A stretch of 64,000 nt of DNA from NCBI GenBank assembly GCA_946902985.2, contig OX336388.2:1218276609-1218340608 (forward strand). Direction: 5' to 3'. The position numbers were made by a program, and so were the translations under genes. Position 1 is the stretch's first letter; each line of letters begins with the position of its first letter. Shown here one piece after another: positions 55,712 to 64,000 of the stretch. The notes beneath the pieces were generated by a model. The model did no database searches, was not told the origin of the DNA, and saw nothing but the letters and a program-made list of their open reading frames with translations. The DNA is from Meconema thalassinum (taxonomy: Eukaryota; Arthropoda; Insecta; Orthoptera; Tettigoniidae).

Positions 55712-55826
55712 CAGACAAACATTGAGTTTTATATATATAGATAGAAGACAGCTGCTCATACATGGTTTGTATAGGGTCATAGTATTAACAAATTGACCCA
55801 TGACAATCAAGATAAAATAGTTGCGA

Positions 55827-56026
55827 GGGGCGTGGTGGCTCAACGGTCTAGCTGTATGCCTCTCACCAAGGCGGTCCGGGCTCGATTCCCGGTCAATGCA
55901 TGTGAGATTTTCGAAGTGAAATGCCATGTCCTGTGGTTCGGATTCTACGTAAAATGGAGGTCCCGTGGCTCATGATCTCAAGATTAACTGTCACGTTAAA
56001 CTACAAGCTTCCTTCCTTCCTTTAAA
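55827..56026 (+). mobile_element. tRNA-derived SINE, near full length
   Basis: Head aggggcgtggtggctcaac with B-box-like ggctcgattcccggtcaat, body tgccatgtcctgtggttcgg and tail ccttccttcc. Same family as 26049-26239. No perfect target duplication was found. Confidence 0.8.
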
Positions 56027-56096
56027 AGATTTGCTTAAGTTTTGTGTATTCATGTGAATAATTTGACAAACCAAAGTTGGCTAAAAACTCAGCAAT

Positions 56097-56214
56097 TTCT
56101 CTAGGTTTATGCCATGTCTTGTGTGGGGTTTCGCCTAGGAACACCAAGCTGGCTAATCAGCGGGCTCTTGGTGTCTGTGCCTGGACAAGACACGGCATAA
56201 ACCTAGAAAATTTG
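56097..56214. repeat. Foldback (hairpin) element, about 118 bp
   Basis: ctaggtttatgccatgtct at the left and its near-exact inverse (agacacggcataaacctag) at the right, with accaagctggctaatcagcg in the loop. Hairpin of MITE type. The two arms differ at one position in the part I compared. Confidence 0.65.
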
Positions 56215-56371
56215 TTGAGTTTTTTTTCCTTTGCTGTGAAAGGCACTATACCATCTTTCTCAAAGTTGACTCGTTTCTCATCAAGTTAAGTTTCTCGTTA
56301 AGTAATATGCAGTTACCAAGAAATCACTCATTCTTTGTTTGACGGACTGTACACAGAAAAAAGATACATAC

Positions 56372-56529
56372 TTAGCAAAGAGTTCCAAATCTTCAGCCAT
56401 TTGTTTGACTTTCTTCCAAATCACCTCTCCTGCAAGCTCCAGAGCAAGTTTGTCAACCTCCATACTTATGTGCTTTCCTGCTGCAGATGCTAATTTCTTC
56501 ACATCTTTATAAACCGTTATTTTCAATTT
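56372..56529 (-). CDS. Probable host exon: CENP-S/MHF1-like histone-fold protein (partial)
   Basis: Minus-strand exon of 158 bp, preceded by a pyrimidine-rich tract and acceptor (ttgttccttttacAG) and followed by a GTATGT donor. It encodes KLKITVYKDVKKLASAAG, then ISMEVDKLALELAGEVIW and QMAEDLELFAK. The pattern LK..V...V..L, then A.EL, then a.DLE.FAK matches the histone fold of CENP-S, a partner of CENP-X in the Fanconi/MHF complex and centromere. The exon ends in phase 2, in the codon after FA, where the family continues HAKR. Other exons were not found. The only sequence here not explained by transposons. Confidence 0.55.
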
Positions 56530-57112
56530 CTGTAAAAGGAACAAAAATTAAAACAAAAGGGGAGGCCTACACTAAAACAATTTTATCCCACTCAAACCTT
56601 GTAGTTTTAGACAACTTATGTTCCACAAGAATGAATATTGTATTTAACCCTACAAGTACCAAGGTTTGGTTGTTACACAGAGGCCAATTCTAAAAAATAT
56701 GTCATAGTTGCGGATTATACTGAAATAAAATATGAAACACCATTTCATGAATAATTTTAAGGAAAACTTCAGTATAAAATATTAAATCGAAATTAAATTC
56801 ACCCAAATATTAATTACAAACACAAACATCTTTCTAGTCAGTGTCATTTCCAGGCTCACGTTGTAAACAGATTACAGTTTTCTTGCTATTTTTGCCACAA
56901 ACATGTTTCAATCACTTCACGCATATACAACCTTGGACTTCCCTAATTTATTGTGTGACGTGAACATCCATAGTACCTAGGTCTTTATAAGTAGACAAAT
57001 TGGTCCTCACTTGGACCAAGGGAGGGCCTCACAGGCCCATAGCGGTTTTGATTACCTTTCTAAGGTAAGAAAAATGATTTAAAATAATTCAATTTATTAT
57101 GATACGTAGTTA
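56530..57112. other. Probable intron or intergenic DNA upstream of the exon
   Basis: AT-rich, short frames only. Ends at the 12-bp target duplication of the next LINE (gatacgtagtta, 57101-57112). I could not identify a preceding exon. Confidence 0.4.
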
Positions 57113-57331
57113 CCACGAACCTACTACGGTGACGTAGCAGGCGGAGAGGTGATACTCCGACGTGGCGCGTCCCAGGTGGCGGATAGGGGGGTCCTCACCG
57201 GCTTGCCGGCGGACTTGAGCAAAATAAAATAGCTCTTGCGGACCAAACACACAACAACCTCTACGGTTAACAACCGCAGTTGTAACTCGGAGCTTGCTCC
57301 ATACAAGGTTGACTACCTTTGAAAGTCAAAC

Positions 57332-58285
57332 ATGGAAGGAAATCTTTTAAGGAATAATCCACCTAGACTGCATTCGGATATGGTAGGCAGTCACCTGAAA
57401 GATACCCTAGATGAGTCGGAGCATCTAAAAATACCCCCGACAGATAGAAAACCCAAATTTAGACTGAATATAGGACAGATAAACTATATAGCAACACACA
57501 ATATAAATTCCATCATACAGCCAGTAAAAGTCAAAATTTTGACAGACGAAATGGATCGCAAAGGGATTCTAATAACCGGGCTTCAAAAAATGAGAAACAC
57601 CGATCAGGAACCAATAGAATCACAAGGGTATAGAATTTACAAAGGAATACCAGGAAAAAGAGTAATGAAGCAATGTCCACAATTCGGAACAGGATTTGTA
57701 GTCAATCTCAAAATAATTGAATCCATCATAGAATTTAAAGCATTATCCCCTAGGCTCTCGACACTAACTCTAAAAGCTGCAAATAGAACATATACCATTC
57801 TAAATGCCCACGCCCCAACTAATGATAAAAATAATAAGAAAGAACACAAAGATGACGTGGAGGGATTTTGGGAGCTTTTAGATCAGACAGCAACAAACAT
57901 AAATAAAAGTCACACCAAAATTTTAATTGGAGACTTTAATGCCCAGTTAGGAAAGGAAAAAAGATATAGAGACATAATAGGAAAATGGCCAGCACAGAGA
58001 AGAACAAACAGGAATGGCATAAGACTGGTGGAATTTTGCAGGAACCATGATATGATCTCCAAATCAACTTACTTCAAGAGAAGACCAAATAAACTCAAAA
58101 CTTGGAACCATCCAGATTGGAAAAAAGGTGAATGGCAACTAGATCATGTTTGTATGGATAAGAACTATCACAGGGAGATCTACAATGTGAAAGTTCTGAG
58201 AGGAACAGATACTGGATCGGATCATTACATGATCAAGATTAAAATTAAATTTACCCCGTTGACAAAGAAAAAAAAACTCACCTAA
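57332..58285 (+). pseudogene. RTE-like ORF, endonuclease part
   Basis: A 317-aa frame from an ATG at 57332. After a 50-residue lead come the endonuclease motifs: YIATHNINSIIQPVK, ITGLQKMRNTD (position of the usual Glu occupied by Gln-Lys), NAHAPTNDKNNK, ILIGDFNAQLGKEK (G-D-x-N), GEWQLDHVCMDK and GTDTGSDHYMIKIKI (S-D-H). The usual L-x-E-T Glu is not evident, so activity is doubtful. A frameshift at about 58283 in an A run disconnects the rest. Confidence 0.75.
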
Positions 58286-60503
58286 AAAAGAAGAGAACAT
58301 ACGACCCTCATAAACTAATAAATAACAAGGGATACAAAGAACGAACTAGATTTATTAAAATAACAGATGATCTAGAGGAAATAGTTCCCGAATTGAAACA
58401 AATAGCTGAACAAGTAGCCCCAATAAATCCAAGGAAGAAACACCAATGGTGGAACGATGAGTGTGATAATACAGTGGAAGATAGACATCAAGTCTGGTTA
58501 CGGTATCAGAGTCAAAAAACAGATGAATCACACTTGGATCTCATAAAACAAAGGAAGATAACTCAAAAAATAATACGAAGGGTTAAACGTCTATACCAAA
58601 AGGATATACTTCTGATGATCTAAACACATAGCGCGAAAACAAACTCAAGAGATTACTACAAATTTTTTAGCAAACAACTACAAAGATATGAACCTCCAAC
58701 ATTAATGTTAAAAGACAAAAATGGTGAGTTAGCTCATAGTAATAAAAGTAATACAGAAATGTTAGCGGAAACATTTAACAAGTTGCTAAATTGCGAAGAT
58801 CCACCAGAACTGCTTCAAATAAATACAGACACCACTATTAAAACACCATCAGAAAACATAAATCCACCCACAATCCAAGAAGTCTACAAAGCTCTGAGAG
58901 AGCTCAAAAACTACAAAGCGAGTGGAGAAGATCAAACATTTGCAGAATTGTGGAAATATGCAGCAGAACCAGTAAAGATTTCATTACACCAATGCATAGT
59001 GAACATTTGGATCAAAGAAGAACTGCCAGACCATTGGACTACAGCTATAATACATCCATTACACAAGAAAGGAGAAAAATCAAATCCTGACAACTATCGA
59101 GGAATTTCCCTTTTGGATATCACATATAAAATCATGTCACGAATTCTATATAATCGTTGTAAAGATCAATTAGAACTGAAAATAGGAGAATATCAAGGTG
59201 GATTTTGGCCATGGCGAAGCTGCCCTGAACAGATAATCACCTTAAAATTAGTAATGGACTACTACAAACGTAGAGAAAAACAGCAAGTCATAACCTTCGT
59301 AGACTTCAAAAAAGCTTATGATTGTATACATAGATCTTCATTGCTGAAAATACTAAGGAATTTCGGACTTCATCCCAAATTAATAAAAATTATAAAACTA
59401 ACTCTAACAAACACCAAATCTAAAGTAAAATTCAGAGGAGAAATATCTGAACCGTTTACGATTCAAACAGGATTAAGACAAGGAGATGGTTTATCGCCTC
59501 TACTTTTCAATTGTGCTTTGGAATATGTAACGAGGGAATGGTACAGGGAAAATCCTAGGAGCAGAAGAATTGGAATCAAGAAAGATCAAATAGACTTAAA
59601 TTGCTTGGGATTCGCAGATGACTTAGCGTTACTGGCTAATAATATTCAAGAAGCCAGAAATCAAATAATAAGCCTACAAAATAGAGCACAAAAAATTGGA
59701 CTTCAGATATCATTTGAAAAGACAGAGATAGTGGTAGCAAATCCACTTGTAATCAATCACATAACAGTAAATAACAAGAAAGTTAAAATAGTGAAGCAAT
59801 TTAAATACTTAGAAGAAATTATAACTTAAAACTAGGATGAGAAACCTGCATGGCAAGAAAGAACTAATAAAATGATAAAAGCCCAAAAATTAACATGGTC
59901 TACATATAAAAGAAAATGTCTATCAATCGCAACAAAATTAAAACATTACAAGACGGTGGTTCAACCAGAGGTGACATATGGAAGTGAAACTCTTTTTAAA
60001 GTTACTCAGAAAAACAGAATCGACAAAATTTTAAAAGTAGAAAGAAGAATAGCTAGAACATGCATAAATAAAAAAATATCAGAAAGATGGACAGTAGCGG
60101 ATAGTACCAAATGAAGTGGTACACAGAGAACTGGAGCCCATCACTGATACTATTCGGAAGAAACGGATTTCTTTTTTTTGGTCACATCATGAGGACACCT
60201 GAAACCAGGTTATCTAGAAAAATTGTAGTGAAACTTTGGAATATGAAACAACAAGTAGGATGGATTAAAGAAATTAGAGAAGATATGAAAGAATTAGAAA
60301 TAACCTTGGATGACTTGCAAAACAAAACAAAGAAATTAGAAAAACTGAGAGATATGAAAATAAGATTTCAGGCTAAAATAGACAATCGTAATACAGTACA
60401 AAGGGTATTTACAGACGAGGAACGCCTGAGAAGATCAGAGCAAATGAAAAGCTACTGGGCGGCTCGGAAAGGAAACTTACTGAAGAAGAGGACCAAGAAA
60501 TGA
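58286..60503 (+). pseudogene. RTE-like ORF, reverse transcriptase and C-terminus
   Basis: Linker at 58393-58623 (HQWWNDECDNTVEDRHQVWL). RT frame 58705-59829: LPDHWTTAIIHPLHKKG, YRGISLLDITYKIM, VTFVDFKKAYDCIHRSSL (catalytic Asp), TGLRQGDGLSPLLFN and LNCLGFADDLALLANN (catalytic Asp pair). A stop at 59827 and a frame change at 60114 divide the thumb/C-terminal parts, where SETLFKVTQKNRIDKI and FGHIMRTPETRLSRK correspond to the C-terminal region of RTE-type proteins. Four or so lesions in all. Confidence 0.85.
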
Positions 60504-60567
60504 TTGACTGAAGTGGTCCAATGAGGCCATAATAGCAGAAGAAGAAGACGAAGAAGATACGTAGTTA

Positions 60568-60696
60568 ACTTATGGCTCAAATAATAATATAATTTATTCT
60601 CAACAATATAAAACAATATATCCCGTTACAAAAAGCAATTTATTCTGACTGTTGGCCTCCGAGGCCCCCCTGGTCTTTGTAGGGTTAATAGTCAAT
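60568..60696. other. Short spacer between LINE and SINE
   Basis: AT-rich to about 60650, then a GC-rich patch gcctccgaggccccc. No gene. Confidence 0.4.
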
Positions 60697-61023
60697 GTAA
60701 ATCCACAGCCTGCTTCCAGTCTCCGACCGGGTCAGGAATGGAATGAATGAAGTCCCCATCTAGCGGCGAGGATATGGACTGTGCCGGCTGCCGAGGCCTG
60801 ACGCACTCCTCTGGGGCAATGATTAAATGAATGACAGATGAAATGAAATGGTAGTGGAGAGTGTTGCTGGAATGAAATTTTGACAGGGAAAACCGGAGTA
60901 CCCGGAGAAAAACCTGTCTGCCTCCGTTTTGTCCAGCTCAGATCTCACATGGAGTGACCGGGATTTGAACCACGGACCCAGCGGTGAGAGGCCGGCGTGC
61001 TGCCGCCTAAGCCACGGAGGCTT
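60697..61023 (-). mobile_element. tRNA-derived SINE, 15-bp target duplication
   Basis: Reverse-complement copy of the 5379-5710 SINE: head at the right (agcctccgtggcttaggcgg on the minus strand), B-box-like ggttcaaatcccggtcactc, tail at the left. Flanked by gggttaatagtcaat (60682-60696, 61024-61038). Near full length. Confidence 0.9.
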
Positions 61024-61079
61024 GGGTTAATAGTCAATACCTACTTAAATATTACGGAGTTAAGAACAATATAGTATGT

Positions 61080-61296
61080 GATCAAATGAACATCAAAGGA
61101 GAATATAAAGCTTTACACGTGGGAATTAGCTTTGAGTACCTAAAGACTGTCAGCTGCTCAGAACTTTGGTCTCCAGATGTCAAAGTGGGGAGATATCTTT
61201 TTTGCTCCTCAAGAGACACTGGAGCTTTGCTCAGAGCAAGAAATGAGCATTCAATGTAATATCATGGTAGACAGAAGACGAAAATGAAGGATCCTT
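61080..61296 (+). pseudogene. Possible ORF1 remnant of the last LINE
   Basis: Plus-strand sense IKGEYKALHVGISFEYLKT and SCSELWSPDVKVGRYLF is readable from about 61091 to 61257, then breaks. It precedes the endonuclease in the right place for a LINE ORF1 C-terminus, but I do not recognise the family. Confidence 0.35.
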
Positions 61297-62460
61297 TTGT
61301 TGAACATTGAAGGGATTAAGAACGAGTTACAATTAGCTCTAAACAATATTGTTAATGATTATCACATAGTACTAACAGAGACTTTCCTTAAAGAAGACTG
61401 GGAAACAGATGGATTTTACTGCATACACAATACAGCCAATAAAAATACGATAGGCAGGCCTCAAGGAGGTATCTCTTGCCTTTTGAAACCCAGCAACGAA
61501 GTAAAGCAACGAACAAACAACTTACTCGTGGTGAAGACACCCCTTTTATGTATAATCTGTGTCTACTTTCAACCAGACTTTCCAAAAGAAGATTTATCTA
61601 GCTGTAGTGATAACTAAAGTAGCGAGCAATGATGCGCTAATAATAGCAGGTGAATTCAACTGTCGCATAGATGTACCTTCACATAAGACTTCAACACTTC
61701 TGCATTACATGGAACAAGAAGGCTTGTTACTGACTAACAGGAAAGAAACACAAACATAAATATGTCATAATGGCCCAAGGACAACAGACTTCGTATTCAT
61801 CAATAAGGGTTTCACCTTTATTCAACAGCAAGTAATTGACAACATCACCATTAGAAAACACTTACCCATTGCAACAATTGTATTCTCGGAAAAAAAAAGA
61901 TGACTCGAGGAAACTTGATCTCACCAAATTACAAGCAATCAAGGTCACAGACATACATGAAACCATAATTGCAGGAAACATTGATGATGCATTATGGAAA
62001 TTAGAGAATTCCATACGAAAATCAGTACAACCAGTTTAAGTAAGACCCAGGAAAACCAAGCCATGGTTTAATGAGTGCTTTCAAATTAGGCAACACACAT
62101 TCCTTGCTCTTCATGCAGTAAGAGCACAGGAAAAAGAAATATCTCTGAAAACATTATGCAGATCTACGGAGGCAGTATAACATCACCATCAAAAAAGCTA
62201 AGGAAGATTATCAAGAAAAGGAGAAAATTCTCATAGAAGAAATAGAACAGGATCCTTTTAGAGCACTGAAACCCAAGCAACCAACATTCCCAAAGGATAT
62301 TCCAATTGAAAGATGGGAATATCACCTTGGTCTAGTTTACAAGAAAAGGACATCAGACCAGGTACAGACCCACACACAGGTGCTTTTGATCCCATCACAG
62401 TGAAGGAACTCTCACTTGCAATAAAAACCAGTTAAGATAGGAAGGCGTGTGGACCAGACT
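61290..62460 (+). pseudogene. Last LINE: endonuclease and linker, heavily broken
   Basis: LLLNIEGIKNELQLALNNI, IVLTETFLKEDW (catalytic Glu), GRPQGGISCLLKPS, CIICVYFQPDFPK, then a frame change and IIAGEFNCRIDVPSH (the G-D-x-N position reads G-E-F-N). Linker pieces at 61836-62039 and to 62460 are short and interrupted by stops. Related to the relic at 43030-43446. Non-functional. Confidence 0.65.
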
Positions 62461-63885
62461 TGATAACGAATATCTAAAAGATGCAGCACCGATACTCATA
62501 GAAACATGGACCGATCTTCTGAATGAATGTTTACGACAGGGAAGAATTTCAGACTCTTGGAGAAGATCAAGAATAAAAATGCTCTATAACAGGAAAGGTG
62601 ACTCCAGTGATCCCAATGCATACTGTATAGAGGCATTGCTTTGGAAGATATGTTATACAAACTTAAGATGAAGATACTTGCAACTAGACTAACGCAACTG
62701 GTAGACGAGAAAATCCCGGAGGAACGATTCGGCTTCCGCAAGCAGAGATCGACATTGCATGCTGTCAATTATTTACTACTCATAATCGAGGACACATTAA
62801 GACTTCCTAAACAGAAAGTGTATGCAGTCTTTGTAGACTTCTCTAAAGCTTTCGATAGGATCAATAGAAGCATGTTGGTGAAGAAGCTCTCAGAAATTAT
62901 TGGTCTGGAACACCACTACATGATAAGGTTGATTAAAGTTATTCTGCATAACAATCAGGTAGAAATTGAAAACAGCTTGACCAGATCCCAACCTATTGAA
63001 AAAAAAACAATTGGAGTTCTTCAGGGTAACCCTCTAAGCCCTCTTTTATTCAATGTTGCTACTGCAGATGGAGTAAATGTATTACAACCCTAGAAAGTAC
63101 AAATCATCGTATATGCTGATGATATCGTTTTGACTTTAACATCAAGAGAAGATCTCCAGGAAGGCTTGAATCAACTAGCAATATGGGCTCAAAATAAAGA
63201 TCTTGAAATAAATCTCAATAAAACAGTCACAATGATCTTCAGGAAGGGCGGAAAAACATCCAAAGATGACATTCTTTATCTCAGAGATGAACCCTTACTT
63301 CAAACCTATCATTACAAATACCTAGGATTGACTCTCCAAATACAAGGGAAAATATTTACACTTCATGTCAAAGTTAAAGTGATCTGTGCTGTCAGATCAA
63401 TGAATGACATTAGTCATCATCGTGACATGTTTCTGCTTTCAGTTATAAGACTTTTCAGAGCAAAAATTACACCTATTGCATCGTATGGATTGGATTTAAT
63501 ATGGCATAACTTAAGCAAAAGTAACCAGAAAGATTTAGAGAAAGTGACAGCCTTATTCTTAAAAAAACTGCTTTGCTTGTCAAAATAGCCCCTTTCGAGG
63601 CTGACATACGAACTAGCGGGGGAACCTTTCTTTATAGAAGAACTCCGAATGGATCACCGACTACCATCCACAAGACAATACAATACAACGGTGTCCTACA
63701 TGAACTGCACGCCAAGAAGAAGGAGATCTCAATTTATTTCTATTCCACAAAGGCCATGATGTCATCAGAATGGAAGGGCACTGCCTATGAACTAAGACAC
63801 GCGGTGACCCGCTTCGCAGTGCACGGGTTCCACCATAAGATTTGCGAAACTAAGGTGTTCCACGAGCCTATGCCTGAGTGAATTT
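62447..63885 (+). pseudogene. Last LINE: reverse transcriptase and C-terminus
   Basis: RT sense in several frames. 62447-62671: SDSWRRSRIKMLYNRKGD. 62641-63093: RFGFRKQRSTLHAVNYLL, YAVFVDFSKAFDRINRSM (catalytic Asp) and GVLQGNPLSPLLFNV. After a stop, YADDIVLTLTSREDLQEG (63112 on) gives the Asp pair. Thumb KYLGLTLQIQG, then PIASYGLDLIW and KKLLCLSK. The C-terminus at 63573-63881 ends near ICETKVFHEPMPE, with a further Cys-rich sense (ICKLCKKDMC) past the stop. At least four lesions. Confidence 0.8.
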
Positions 63886-64000
63886 GTAAATTGTGTAAAA
63901 AAGACATGTGTCCTAAGAGGTTGTCGTCAATAACAGAATATTGTAAATAATTTTAATGTAATGGACATTGTGTGCACTTATTCTTAACAATAATAATAAT
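63886..64000 (+). other. 3' tail of the last LINE, (AAT)n at window edge
   Basis: AT-rich UTR ending acaataataataat at the last bases of the window. The tail probably continues beyond it. Confidence 0.6.

Larger units (their letters stand above)
48746..55741 (-). mobile_element. Non-autonomous Helitron (minus), split by a hAT-like element
   Basis: Right (5') end on the minus strand: A|TCTATATATATAAAAC at 55741, the typical Helitron start. Left (3') end: a GC hairpin ccgggcgaagctggg (48758-48772), followed about 10 bases on by CTAT and then T at 48745-48749, one base off the canonical CTRR-T. Without the 5.9-kb insertion it would be about 1.1 kb, with no Rep-helicase. The 5' part carries two tandem 128-bp units. 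Insertion between A and T agrees with Helitron preference. The 3' call is weaker than the 5' call. Confidence 0.6.
57113..60555 (+). mobile_element. RTE-like LINE, apparently full length, 12-bp TSD
   Basis: Flanked by gatacgtagtta (57101-57112, 60556-60567). A GC-richer leader (57113-57331) precedes an endonuclease-RT ORF, and the 3' end is a (gaa)n-like run (60534-60555). The TSD and presence of a leader suggest a full-length insertion of about 3.4 kb. Sequence differs from the 39064 family, so it is a separate lineage. Confidence 0.85.

Noticed and set aside
1..64000. CRISPR array, operon, or prokaryotic features
   Set aside because: No regularly spaced repeats with unique spacers, no ribosome-binding or operon organisation. 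Composition and content are those of an arthropod nuclear genome.

Overview
This is eukaryotic intergenic or intronic DNA from a large, transposon-saturated genome, almost certainly an arthropod and most likely an insect. The reasons are the superfamily mix (I-like, RTE-like and CR1-like LINEs, a Gypsy-type LTR element, piggyBac, pogo, hAT, Helitron) and two families of tRNA-derived SINE. I suspect a polyneopteran insect, but that rests only on remembered resemblance of the SINEs. There is no bacterial gene organisation, no rRNA, no CRISPR and no true tRNA gene. Most reading frames are broken relics of transposon proteins. The one probable host sequence is a 158-bp exon at 56372-56529 (minus strand) resembling the histone-fold protein CENP-S/MHF1.

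Layout. 1-11330: an old RTE-like LINE (minus) split by a nearly complete I-like LINE (minus; ORF1 with zinc knuckles, endonuclease, RT, RNase H), itself split by a 2.7-kb DNA transposon (1844-4533) and a SINE (5379-5710). 11331-15130: AT-rich, nothing recognised. 15735-18573: CR1-like LINE (plus) whose ORF1 carries an SGNH esterase-like domain. 18936-34840: a tandem LTR-internal-LTR-internal-LTR array of a Gypsy-like element (minus) bounded as a whole by one 4-bp target duplication (GCAA). Its left internal copy carries a 3.9-kb unknown insertion and a SINE that the right copy lacks. 35976-38212: end-to-end piggyBac with TTAA duplications. About 39064-42192: RTE-like LINE (plus). 42540-43450: internally deleted LINE relic (minus).

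43451-48740 holds a pogo-like transposase. Its eighth codon region is interrupted by a 2.0-kb element (44483-46481) with 32-bp inverted ends and an AATT target duplication, carrying an uncharacterised DGCG/QNKN-motif protein. This is the best candidate for something under-described. 48746-55741 is a nested stack: a non-autonomous Helitron (minus) contains a 5.9-kb hAT-like element (TSD CCAATAGT). That in turn contains a second hAT-like element (TSD GGTAGGTC), a 5'-truncated RTE LINE (11-bp TSD) and the helicase end of another Helitron with a 37-bp SINE stub. 55742-57112: a SINE, a foldback and the CENP-S-like exon. 57113-60555: RTE-like LINE with a 12-bp TSD. 60697-61023: SINE. About 61100-64000: another LINE ending in an (AAT)n tail at the window edge.

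There are no cooperating gene sets here. The interest lies in the datable nesting order, intact insertion signatures and a few unexplained repeats. Boundaries and duplications were read by eye. Family assignments come from motifs, not database searches.
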